Below are positions 1-5,456 of a stretch of 7,545 bases of DNA, piece after piece. The DNA is taken from the NCBI GenBank assembly GCA_003446775.1, contig DMCH01000022.1, positions 3,511-11,055 of the forward strand, given 5' to 3'. Source of the stretch: Chloroflexota bacterium (GTDB lineage Bacteria > Chloroflexota > Dormibacteria > Dormibacterales > Dormibacteraceae). How positions within the stretch are numbered: position 1 is the first letter of the stretch; each line of letters opens with the position of its first letter. The position numbers and the translations under genes were made by a program. Under the pieces are notes generated by a model. It made no database searches, was not told where the DNA came from, and was given only the letters and a program-made list of their open reading frames with translations.

Positions 1-147
1 GCCGGTGGGTTGGCATTCAGCCCGGACCTTGGCAGCATCGCCCTAACGATGGGTCTTGTTTACCTGGCCGTAGTGCTGGTGACTTTCTTGCCTGCCTTGC
101 GGGCGGCGAGACTGCGACCGGCGGACGCCCTCCGCACGGTGGGATGA
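1..147 (+). CDS. ABC transporter permease, FtsX/MacB type (C-terminal fragment, runs in from the left)
   Basis: The frame is open from base 1 to a TGA at 145-147 and gives 48 residues, the end of a larger protein. It holds one hydrophobic segment (about residues 13-31) followed by the tail PALRAARLRPADALR, the standard C-terminus of FtsX-domain permeases that couple an ABC ATPase to extracytoplasmic work. Aligned without gaps to the last 48 residues of the next gene, 33 are identical, including the juxtamembrane PD.GS and LVY motifs. The two are therefore probably tandem paralogues rather than merely members of one superfamily. The next gene starts one base after this stop, so the two are cotranscribed and probably translationally coupled. 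Substrate and total length cannot be judged from this fragment. Confidence 0.85.
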   Translation, partial: AGGLAFSPDLGSIALTMGLVYLAVVLVTFLPALRAARLRPADALRTVG

Positions 148-148
148 G

Positions 149-2926
149 ATGACTCCATTCCTCGCGATTCTGCTCGGACTCTTCGTCTTGGCTTACCTCG
201 CCACAGCCGGAATCGTGCTCCGCCGCCCGCTGATCGGCCGCATCGCATTCCGTGAAGCCGGTCGGCGTCCGGGGCAAACGGCGGTGCTCATCCTCGGACT
301 GATGATCGCGGGCGCAGCCATCTTTTCGATCCAGGTGATCGAGGACACCATGTACGAGACCTTCCGCGCACACGCGCTCCAAAGCTGGGGCCGCGACGAC
401 ATTGAGATCTCAGCCGGCGGAGGTTACTTCGACCCGAACGTGGCGCAGCGCGCCACGTGCTCATGCGTCGCCGCCATCCAGAACGCGGTCATCACCGCGG
501 GCTCGGTGGTCGACCTCGACCGCGAGGTCGGCAAGGCCAATGTCCAGATCACCGGGCTCGACCTCGCAGCGGAGCAGCGCTTCGGGCCCTTCGTGCTGGC
601 CGGCGGACGCTCAACGTTGGGCGATGAGCTCACGTCGGGCGGCGTCTTCCTGACCCAGCCCCTCGCCGACGCGCTGCAGGCCCAAACGGGTGACCGCCTT
701 CGAGTCATCGCCGGCGGTTCTTCGAGCCACGATGTGACCGTCGCCGGCATCGTGCTACGAGAGAGTGCGGGCGCGTACGGGTTCGATGATTCGATGTTCG
801 CGTCCATCGCAACGGCGCAGGTGCTCGCCGGAGTAGACGGCGTCAACCTGATCCGCGTCTCTGCGCGCGGCGATGGCGATGCCGAGGTGAGCAACGGCCA
901 AGCGGCGGCGCCAGTGCTCCGCGGAATGCTGCAGAACGCGGCCGCGAGATTGCAGGTGCTCGAGGTCAAGCGCAGCGCACTCGACATCGTGCTCAAGACT
1001 TCTGAACAGGGAAGGCCTTTCGTCACCTCCTTTGGTGTGATCATCGCCCTGGCCGCCACCGCCCTCGTGGTCAACCTGGCGGTGATGCTGTCTGAGGAGC
1101 GGCGGCCGCGCCTCGCGGTGCTCCGAGCGATGGGCCTGACACGGACCGGCCTCGTCCAGCTCTCGACCACAGAGGGCGCGATCTACAGCCTGCTCGGGGC
1201 GATCGCCGGCCTACCGGCCGGCCTTGCGCTGGCGTTCGTGATTTTCAAACAGGGCTTCGGCGCGTCAGGCCCTCAAGTGTTCTCGGTCCACGTTGCGTCG
1301 CTGCTCGCCGCTGTGGCCTCGGCCGCTCTGATCAATCTGATCACCGTTTTCATAGTTTCGCTGCGGACGAACTCGATGACGATCTCGGCCGCCATTCGCG
1401 ACCTCCCGGAGCCGCGCGTCGCCAGGCGCCCATCGCGGAAAAGGCTGGCATTCATGGCGGTCATAGCGCTCGCGGGACTCGCGTTGATGTTTGTGGGGAA
1501 TGGGGGATTCGCGATTCTCGGCGGCGCGGTGATCATCGCCGCTGCCGCCGGCCTCATCCACGGTCGGGTCTCAGATCGACTGCGGTACTCAGCCGGCGCT
1601 GTAGCTGCAGTTGCGTGGGCGGCGGCCGACTTCCAGCTGGCCGGGGCCAAGGACAGCAATCCAGGGCCATTCGCCGCCGCGTTGATCGTTTTGGTCCTGG
1701 CGTTCTCCGTGCTCGTGGCCACGAACCTGCCCGTGCTTGAAGGCGCAGTCGGTCTCGTAGGCAGAATGTCTGCCGGCTCTCGCGCAACGCTTCGCCCAGC
1801 GATTGCGTATTCGTCTAGACGCCCGCTGCGCTCAGGCCTGGTGATCGCGAGTTTCGCCATCGTGATGGCGATGCTGGTGATTGCCCAGAGCCTGGTCTCT
1901 GCACAGGGAGTCAACTACCGCGCTCAGTCGGGCGGGTGGGATGTGCAGGCGGTCGTGGCTGGGACCGACTCGCTCTCGGTGCCGGCCTCGCTTGAGTCAG
2001 AGGTGGGCAGTCAGACAGAGCTCCCGAGCCGTACATTTCTCGGACCCAGCAAGTGGGTGTTCTCGTCGAAAGACTTCCGGCCCGCGCAGGACTGGCACCA
2101 GCAGCCAATCACTGTTTTTGGCGTGAGCCCGCAGCAGCTCGAGAGTGGAATGGGCTTTGTGAGCTCGACCGCAACCGCCGCAGCGTGGAAGGCCATCGCG
2201 CACGACCCGACGCTTGTCGCCTCGACGGTGTCGGTCGGCTCCGTCATCTACATGGCCACCGACCACGGCACAGTTTGGTTCAAGGTGGCGGCTTCGATCC
2301 CATCGACCAACACGAGCGCTTACAACAGCATCGTGCCCGGGCTCATCGCTTCGCGGGGAGCGCTGGACGTGCTGGGCAAGTCCGCGCCTGGCGCCATGCT
2401 CCTCCTCACACCCGCGCCCGGAGTCAGCGCCAGCACGCTCTCCAGGGACTTGCAGCGAGCAACGCTTTCGGCGGGAGTTGACGTCAGCACCACCAAGGCG
2501 CTGCTGGACCAAGATGCCGCAGCCAGCAGCAGCTTCGGCGACTTCATCATCCTTCTCATGCGCATCGGGCTCCTGGTGGGCATCTCGAGCCTGGGCGCTG
2601 TGGCTTTGCGTGCGGTCTTCGAACGGCGGCGCTCCATCGGCATGCTCAGGGCGATCGGATATCAACCGGTCCAGGTACTGGCGGGTTTGCTTGCCGAAAC
2701 GGCGGCGCTGGCCACCGCCGGCCTTGTCGTCGGTCTGGTGGTCGCCTTCGTGCTGGGCGGAACGGTTATCACCCAAGTGGCCAACGGTGCGCAGTTCCAA
2801 CCAGACTTTGGCAGCGCCGCGCTCACGATCGCGCTCGTCTACGCGGCCGTCCTGCTGGTCACGCTGCTTCCCGCCCTCCGGGCGTCGCGATTGCGACCCG
2901 CCGAGGCGCTCCGCGCGACGGGCTGA
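149..2926 (+). CDS. Full-length ABC transporter permease with two FtsX domains
   Basis: This 925-residue membrane protein has duplicated architecture. Half one has a transmembrane segment at about 4-23, another at 44-63, an extracytoplasmic domain at about 65-287 with the MacB-like stretch around ITGLDL, then an FtsX core with segments at 288-314, 345-367 and 382-404. Two or three further segments (about 433-495) link to half two, which has segments at 506-527 and 562-582, an extracytoplasmic domain at about 583-795, and an FtsX core at 796-821, 847-871 and 886-910. Both cores carry the cytoplasmic signature (EERRPRLAVLRAMG near 316; ERRRSIGMLRAIG near 825) that contacts the ATPase. The tail PALRASRLRPAEALR is typical. 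Such proteins (LolC/E, MacB, BceB relatives) move lipids, lipoproteins or antimicrobial compounds, or transmit force. The substrate here is unknown. The ATG at 149 is chosen because it follows the preceding stop by one base; a G-rich GGTGGGA lies just upstream. No ATPase gene is in the window. Confidence 0.93.
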   Translation: MTPFLAILLGLFVLAYLATAGIVLRRPLIGRIAFREAGRRPGQTAVLILGLMIAGAAIFSIQVIEDTMYETFRAHALQSWGRDDIEISAGGGYFDPNVAQRATCSCVAAIQNAVITAGSVVDLDREVGKANVQITGLDLAAEQRFGPFVLAGGRSTLGDELTSGGVFLTQPLADALQAQTGDRLRVIAGGSSSHDVTVAGIVLRESAGAYGFDDSMFASIATAQVLAGVDGVNLIRVSARGDGDAEVSNGQAAAPVLRGMLQNAAARLQVLEVKRSALDIVLKTSEQGRPFVTSFGVIIALAATALVVNLAVMLSEERRPRLAVLRAMGLTRTGLVQLSTTEGAIYSLLGAIAGLPAGLALAFVIFKQGFGASGPQVFSVHVASLLAAVASAALINLITVFIVSLRTNSMTISAAIRDLPEPRVARRPSRKRLAFMAVIALAGLALMFVGNGGFAILGGAVIIAAAAGLIHGRVSDRLRYSAGAVAAVAWAAADFQLAGAKDSNPGPFAAALIVLVLAFSVLVATNLPVLEGAVGLVGRMSAGSRATLRPAIAYSSRRPLRSGLVIASFAIVMAMLVIAQSLVSAQGVNYRAQSGGWDVQAVVAGTDSLSVPASLESEVGSQTELPSRTFLGPSKWVFSSKDFRPAQDWHQQPITVFGVSPQQLESGMGFVSSTATAAAWKAIAHDPTLVASTVSVGSVIYMATDHGTVWFKVAASIPSTNTSAYNSIVPGLIASRGALDVLGKSAPGAMLLLTPAPGVSASTLSRDLQRATLSAGVDVSTTKALLDQDAAASSSFGDFIILLMRIGLLVGISSLGAVALRAVFERRRSIGMLRAIGYQPVQVLAGLLAETAALATAGLVVGLVVAFVLGGTVITQVANGAQFQPDFGSAALTIALVYAAVLLVTLLPALRASRLRPAEALRATG

Positions 2927-2928
2927 GA

Positions 2929-4170
2929 TTGGACTCCGCCGCGCTGATCCTGGTCGGGCTGCTCGCCGCGATGCTTGCTCTCGGGGCTGTCTACGGCCTG
3001 ATCGCCTCTAGCAGCCGCCGCCGAAAGGAGGGCGGCAGCCTCTCGGCGATCGACTTCGCGCGGGGCTCTTTTGCGACGCAGCTGAGCCATGGCGTGCCGA
3101 TGGCCGACCTGCTTCTGCAGATGGTGGAGGCGATGCGCGACTCCTTCAAGCTCGATGCGGCCGAGCTGTGGCTCAACGAGGGCGGCCTACTGCGATTGAC
3201 CGCATCGGAGCCGAAGCGAGAACTCGCGCCGATCCCGATCACGCCGGCCGAGGAATCGATCGCGGTCAACGCGCGCGTGTCGGGCGCGGCTTGGGCAAAG
3301 GTGTGGCTGCCCGACCTGCTGCGCGACCGGCCCGAAACATATCTGCGCGTGGCCCCGGTCAGCCATAGCGCCCAGCTCTTCGGGTTGATCGTTGCCGAGC
3401 GTTCCCGTAGAGGAGAGAACCTCGCCGCGGACGCCGACGAGACGCTGGAGGAGGTGGCACGCGAGGTGGGCGTCGCGGTAAACAAGGCACGTCTGGATTC
3501 AGCACTCCAGGAATCGCTGGACCGGCTCCGCAAGCAGGCGGCCGAGCTGCAGGCTTCACGTGGCAGGCTCGTCGCCGTGGCGGACGCCGAGCGGAGGCGA
3601 ATCGAACGAAACCTGCACGACGGCGCGCAGCAGCATCTGGTGGCGCTGTCCGTCAAGCTGCGCCTGGTCGAGCAGCTGGCCGAACGCGACCCGGAACGCG
3701 CGAGGTCGTTGATGGAACAGCTCCAGGGCGACGTCAAATCGGCCATCGAAGAGCTGCGCTCCTTGGCGCATGGGATCTACCCGCCACTGCTCTCGAGCTC
3801 GGGACTAGGCGAGGCGATGGCCGCCGCCTGCCGCCGGGCGCCCCTGCCCGCAAGCGTCGATGCGGACGGCGTCGGCCGGCACTCGCCGGAGATCGAGGCG
3901 GCAGTCTATTTCTGCTGTCTCGAGGCTCTGCAGAACGCCGCCAAATACGCCGGCGCCGGCGCCTCTGCTCGTGTCCGCATCTGGGAGGAGGCCGGCGGCC
4001 TGCTGTTCGAGGTTTCGGATGACGGCGCCGGCTTTGAAATGGGCCGGCAGGCTGAAGGTGCCGGCCTGACGAACATGCGCGACCGCCTGGGCGCGGTAGG
4101 GGGGACGCTGCGCGTGGAGTCGGATGGAGGCCACGGAACGCGGATCAGCGGCGTCGTGCCAGTCGCCTAG
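2929..4170 (+). CDS. Membrane-anchored GAF-domain sensor histidine kinase, HisKA_3/NarL-partner class
   Basis: This 413-residue two-component sensor kinase autophosphorylates a histidine and should pass phosphate to a LuxR/NarL-type response regulator. An N-terminal membrane anchor (about 3-26) is followed by a basic stretch, a GAF-like sensor domain (about 50-185) and a short coiled coil (about 190-222). The HisKA_3 domain has phospho-acceptor His230 in RNLHDGAQQHL and the conserved LRSLAHGIYPPLL. The HATPase_c domain has its N box at LEALQNAAKY (Asn336), G1 at DDGAGF (364-369) and G2 at GAGLTNMRDRLG (377-388). All catalytic boxes look intact. The start is TTG, two bases after the permease stop. 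The next in-frame ATG, codon 15, would cut the anchor in half. A GC-rich near-repeat encodes AGAGA after the N box. No response regulator follows, so the partner is presumably upstream or unlinked. The tight linkage suggests that the kinase reports on or controls the transporter. Confidence 0.93.
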   Translation: MDSAALILVGLLAAMLALGAVYGLIASSSRRRKEGGSLSAIDFARGSFATQLSHGVPMADLLLQMVEAMRDSFKLDAAELWLNEGGLLRLTASEPKRELAPIPITPAEESIAVNARVSGAAWAKVWLPDLLRDRPETYLRVAPVSHSAQLFGLIVAERSRRGENLAADADETLEEVAREVGVAVNKARLDSALQESLDRLRKQAAELQASRGRLVAVADAERRRIERNLHDGAQQHLVALSVKLRLVEQLAERDPERARSLMEQLQGDVKSAIEELRSLAHGIYPPLLSSSGLGEAMAAACRRAPLPASVDADGVGRHSPEIEAAVYFCCLEALQNAAKYAGAGASARVRIWEEAGGLLFEVSDDGAGFEMGRQAEGAGLTNMRDRLGAVGGTLRVESDGGHGTRISGVVPVA

Positions 4171-4210
4171 CTGAAGCAAGCGGGCCGCTCGGCACTTCCG
4201 CCATTCAGCT
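4169..4210 (+). terminator. Candidate transcription terminator hairpin after the kinase gene
   Basis: A perfect 7-base inverted repeat, AGCTGAA (4169-4175) and TTCAGCT (4204-4210), starts on the last two bases of the kinase stop codon. Inside it, GCGG (4180-4183) can pair with CCGC (4198-4201), giving a two-tier hairpin. There is no T-run after it (the sequence continues CAAAGTTGC), so it is not a classical Rho-independent terminator. Its position at the end of the operon is the main argument for it. Confidence 0.3.
4179..4189. repeat. Odd palindrome AGCGGGCCGCT, copy 1 of a pair
   Basis: Five-base arms AGCGG and CCGCT flank a central G. A second copy, differing only in the centre base, lies at 4232-4242. 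The centres (4184 and 4237) are 53 bases apart, close to five turns of B-DNA, so both copies would face the same side of the helix. This arrangement suits a pair of operator half-sites, but the first copy also lies inside the candidate terminator hairpin and short GC palindromes are common in such DNA. Confidence 0.3.
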
Positions 4211-4231
4211 CAAAGTTGCAACGGGCTGGGG

Positions 4232-4242
4232 AGCGGTCCGCT
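4232..4242. repeat. Odd palindrome AGCGGTCCGCT, copy 2 of a pair
   Basis: It has the same arms as the copy at 4179-4189, with T instead of G in the centre. No regulator gene or recognisable promoter lies close to it, so any operator role is inference from the pairing and spacing alone. Confidence 0.3.
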
Positions 4243-4316
4243 GATGGGCACGTTACACCTCTTTTATCGAAGTGCGCGCCCAATCTTTAGTAGCCGCTCA
4301 GAGGAGTGGCGCACGC

Positions 4317-4391
4317 ATGAAAAGAAGTGACCCCGACGGATCGCCTCTCCGGCTTCGGAACCGGTCTTGCGACCAACTCCGAATCCCTTGA
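4317..4391 (+). CDS. Possible 24-residue leader-type small ORF
   Basis: ATG at 4317 opens 24 sense codons and ends at TGA 4389-4391. A strong Shine-Dalgarno match, GAGGAG, lies at 4301-4306 with a 10-base spacer, the best ribosome site in the window where most real genes have none. The peptide is basic and polar (starts MKRSDPDG, ends RIP), has one Cys and no hydrophobic segment, and resembles nothing I know. It overlaps, antisense, the candidate structured RNA at 4319-4434, so the two readings compete. The match may be chance. Confidence 0.15.
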   Translation: MKRSDPDGSPLRLRNRSCDQLRIP

Positions 4392-4434
4392 ACGTGTCCC
4401 TCGGGGCCACTGCTGACAATACCCGAATCAAGGG
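4319..4434 (-). ncRNA. Candidate structured RNA on the minus strand, class unknown
   Basis: On the minus strand, GTGGCCCCGA (4410 to 4401) pairs with TCGGGGTCAC (4336 to 4327) as a 10-bp closing stem with one G-U. Inside it, 4383 to 4354 forms a continuous 13-bp hairpin (10 Watson-Crick plus three G-U) capped by the stable GNRA tetraloop GCAA. CCCTTGA (4434 to 4428) can pair perfectly with TCAAGGG (4391 to 4385), crossing the closing stem as an H-type pseudoknot. TTCTTTTC (4326 to 4319) follows the closing stem directly, like a weak U-tract. All four non-canonical pairs are G-U on this strand but A-C on the plus strand, so if there is an RNA it is read from the minus strand. No minus-strand promoter is evident upstream. 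It could instead be a decaying DNA inverted repeat. Confidence 0.28.
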
Positions 4435-4456
4435 GCTGTGCCTATCGATCTTTTCT

Positions 4457-4473
4457 CCGTAGCCTGGCTACGG
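4457..4473. repeat. Perfect 17-base odd palindrome CCGTAGCCTGGCTACGG
   Basis: Eight-base arms flank a single central T. As DNA it is a good dimer-protein operator candidate. As RNA it gives a 7-bp stem with a 3-base loop on either strand. No T-run follows on either strand (GACTCTC after it on plus, AGAAAAG on minus), so it is not an intrinsic terminator. It lies 51 bases upstream of the small gene at 4525 and just upstream, in the minus direction, of the candidate RNA at 4319-4434. Confidence 0.45.
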
Positions 4474-4524
4474 GACTCTCAAACCCATTGACATCAGGCC
4501 TGTGAGAGACTTCGAACCGCAGAC

Positions 4525-4731
4525 ATGTCCGAAACAGAAAGGGTCGGCATCACCCCCAAGAGCTGGACTGGAGAGCGCCATCACGGGGTCTTGCATCTGG
4601 GGAAGCGGTGGTACGTGCTGAGCGCCGACCTCGATGATGCCGGGACGGCTAGAGGCGTGCGTCTCGACGGGCCGTACCCGGACCACGAGACGGCCGAAGC
4701 CGAGGTCGAAAAGCACCGCAGCCAGCCGTAG
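4525..4731 (+). CDS. Small hypothetical protein (68 residues)
   Basis: I do not recognise this family. The product is charged, with no membrane segment and no cysteine. The core (about residues 21-63) reads as alternating beta strands, HLGKRWYVL then a turn and GVRLDGPYPD, followed by an acidic-basic helix ETAEAEVEKHR. The pattern of an aromatic strand, then G-P-Y/F, then an Ala/Glu helix recalls small alpha-beta modules that pack a helix on a sheet (SPOR-like or DUF-type), but no assignment is justified. Codons in the second half end mostly in G or C, as in the neighbours, which supports real coding. The ATG at 4525 has only GAGAG (4504-4508) upstream, 16 bases away, so the start is uncertain. 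It converges with the PRC-barrel gene 15 bases downstream and has no operon partner. Confidence 0.6.
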   Translation: MSETERVGITPKSWTGERHHGVLHLGKRWYVLSADLDDAGTARGVRLDGPYPDHETAEAEVEKHRSQP

Positions 4732-4747
4732 CGCAGATCGCCGCGCT
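4730..4747. terminator. Candidate shared hairpin between two convergent stop codons
   Basis: AGCGC (4730-4734) and GCGCT (4743-4747) form a 5-bp GC-rich stem with an 8-base loop that spans exactly the gap between the stop codons of the two convergent genes. It is symmetrical, so it could act on both strands. There is no T-tract on either side and the stem is short, so support is weak. Confidence 0.25.
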
Positions 4748-5388
4748 CATCCCCCGTCGATGAACGGCTTCAAGTTCTCGATATCCGATTCGTCGAGGCG
4801 CGCGAACAGCGCCATGTCGTCGGCACGGTCGATGAATTCTCTGGGCAGCACGACGTCCCGCGTGAAGAATCCCTCGGGCCGTATGACCACCCCGATCAGC
4901 TCGCCATGGTCGAACAGCACATCCTGGACCCGGCCCAGCCGGTGCCCGGTCTTGCCCAGCATCACGTTCTCACCCCGGTCGATCTCGATCTGGCCTGGCG
5001 GCTTGTTGGCGATTTCCTGCTCTGGCGGCAAGCCGACGCTTCCAGTAAGGACGTCAGCGTCTTCGAGCGCTGCCTCCGCCCTCGTCAGCGGCTTCGGCCG
5101 ATAGCTCAGGTAGAGCGGCTGGCGGCGGACGTCGGGCCCCGACATGGAGAGTCGGACGAGATCATGCGTGGCGGACTCGACGGCGGTTATGGGGATCACA
5201 ACCTCGTCGGTGGTGAAGAGCTTCGAGTCGCCGCGCAGGCGGCCCCCCAACGATTCTTCGTCCTTCACGACCAGGGCCCGCGGGTCGAACCCCTCCGCAT
5301 CCACGATGACGCTGACAAGCGTTCCGACCTTCTTGCCGTCGCTCGCGACGACATCCGCGCCGAGGCGGAAGTCGGAGACATTGGGCAT
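4747..5388 (-). CDS. Protein with two PRC-barrel domains
   Basis: This 213-residue soluble protein consists of two PRC-barrel-like halves joined by a linker. The first (about 6-82) begins with FRLGADVVASDGKKVGTLVSV, continues with a strand RALVVKDE, and ends with VVIPITAVESA. The second (about 138-197) shows GENVMLGKTGHRLGRVQDVL, GELIGVVIRPEG, then VVLPREFID. These are the usual PRC motifs: a strand, then G..iG.v.dv, then a final iP...v. PRC-barrels are small beta barrels found in photosynthetic reaction centre subunit H, in RimM and in many stand-alone proteins of unknown role. No partner domain hints at function. It has no signal peptide or membrane segment. The ATG (minus strand, 5388) has no Shine-Dalgarno, but a GATAAT box lies 9 bases upstream, so a leaderless transcript is plausible. 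It diverges from cydA across 68 bases; shared regulation is possible but unproven. Confidence 0.85.
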   Translation of the reverse strand: MPNVSDFRLGADVVASDGKKVGTLVSVIVDAEGFDPRALVVKDEESLGGRLRGDSKLFTTDEVVIPITAVESATHDLVRLSMSGPDVRRQPLYLSYRPKPLTRAEAALEDADVLTGSVGLPPEQEIANKPPGQIEIDRGENVMLGKTGHRLGRVQDVLFDHGELIGVVIRPEGFFTRDVVLPREFIDRADDMALFARLDESDIENLKPFIDGG

Positions 5389-5456
5389 CGAGGCGAATTA
5401 TCCGGCACCGCCCGCAGCGAGGTCTGGATCGCTCGCGACGCGCGCGACTATATTGC
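5389..5456. promoter_or_regulatory. Divergent 68-base promoter region between the PRC-barrel gene and cydA
   Basis: For the minus-strand gene, GATAAT (5402 to 5397) matches TATAAT at five of six bases and ends eight bases before the ATG, which would give a leaderless or nearly leaderless mRNA. For cydA, TATATT (5449-5454) is a five-of-six match ending two bases before the GTG at 5457. Its transcript would begin near 5461, just inside the annotated start, which raises the alternative TTG start at 5466. Clear -35 boxes are absent; TGGATC (5425-5430, 18-base spacer) is the best weak match for cydA. No CRP/FNR- or Rex-like palindrome was seen. Confidence 0.4.

Larger units (their letters stand above)
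4171..4524. other. 354-base gene-poor intergenic region rich in inverted repeats
   Basis: No convincing protein gene lies here. The G+C is visibly lower than in the flanking genes. Inverted repeats are dense: 4169-4175/4204-4210, 4179-4189, 4232-4242, 4272-4277/4309-4314, 4327-4336/4401-4410, 4354-4383, 4385-4391/4428-4434, 4457-4473 and the 8-base palindrome CAGGCCTG at 4495-4502. A direct repeat CCGAATC occurs at 4379-4385 and 4423-4429. A perfect -35-like TTGACA sits at 4488-4493 upstream of the small gene at 4525, but no TATAAT-like hexamer lies 16-18 bases after it, so I do not call a promoter. No tRNA, rRNA, tmRNA, RNase P RNA or riboswitch consensus was recognised on either strand. Confidence 0.8.

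Noticed and set aside
424..1170. Long open frames antisense to the permease here and at 1273-1914 and 1997-2800
   Set aside because: They are Arg/Ser/Ala-rich or His/Arg/Gly-rich low-complexity translations opposite a strong FtsX gene, as expected in high-GC DNA, and carry no family motif.
2921..2928. GGCTGAGA, a motif found in thiamine pyrophosphate riboswitches
   Set aside because: It is the junction of the permease stop and the kinase start; none of the other conserved riboswitch segments is present.
3948..3964. GCCGGC short tandem repeat inside the kinase
   Set aside because: Only about two and a half units; it encodes an in-frame Ala-Gly loop after the N box and does not disturb the domain.
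4357..4385. ECF-type promoter starting at GGAACC (4357-4362)
   Set aside because: No CGTC- or CGTT-like -10 lies 16-17 bases downstream, and the bases are part of the 13-bp hairpin.
4327..4410. tRNA-like element on the minus strand (84 bases with an acceptor-like stem)
   Set aside because: There is no T-arm with a TTC loop, no D-arm, no CCA or discriminator pattern, and the central hairpin has a 4-base loop, not a 7-base anticodon loop.
4495..4525. TTCGAACC near 4511 as a reverse-strand tRNA T-loop
   Set aside because: The flanking bases do not form a T-stem and no acceptor stem is found at tRNA distance.
4264..4716. Minus-strand reading frame open from 4716 to 4264 except for one TAG at about 4468, suggesting a broken gene
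   Set aside because: The upper part is antisense to the 68-residue gene, the lower part has no recognisable motif, and the stretch also contains the strong inverted repeats, so a pseudogene is not supported.
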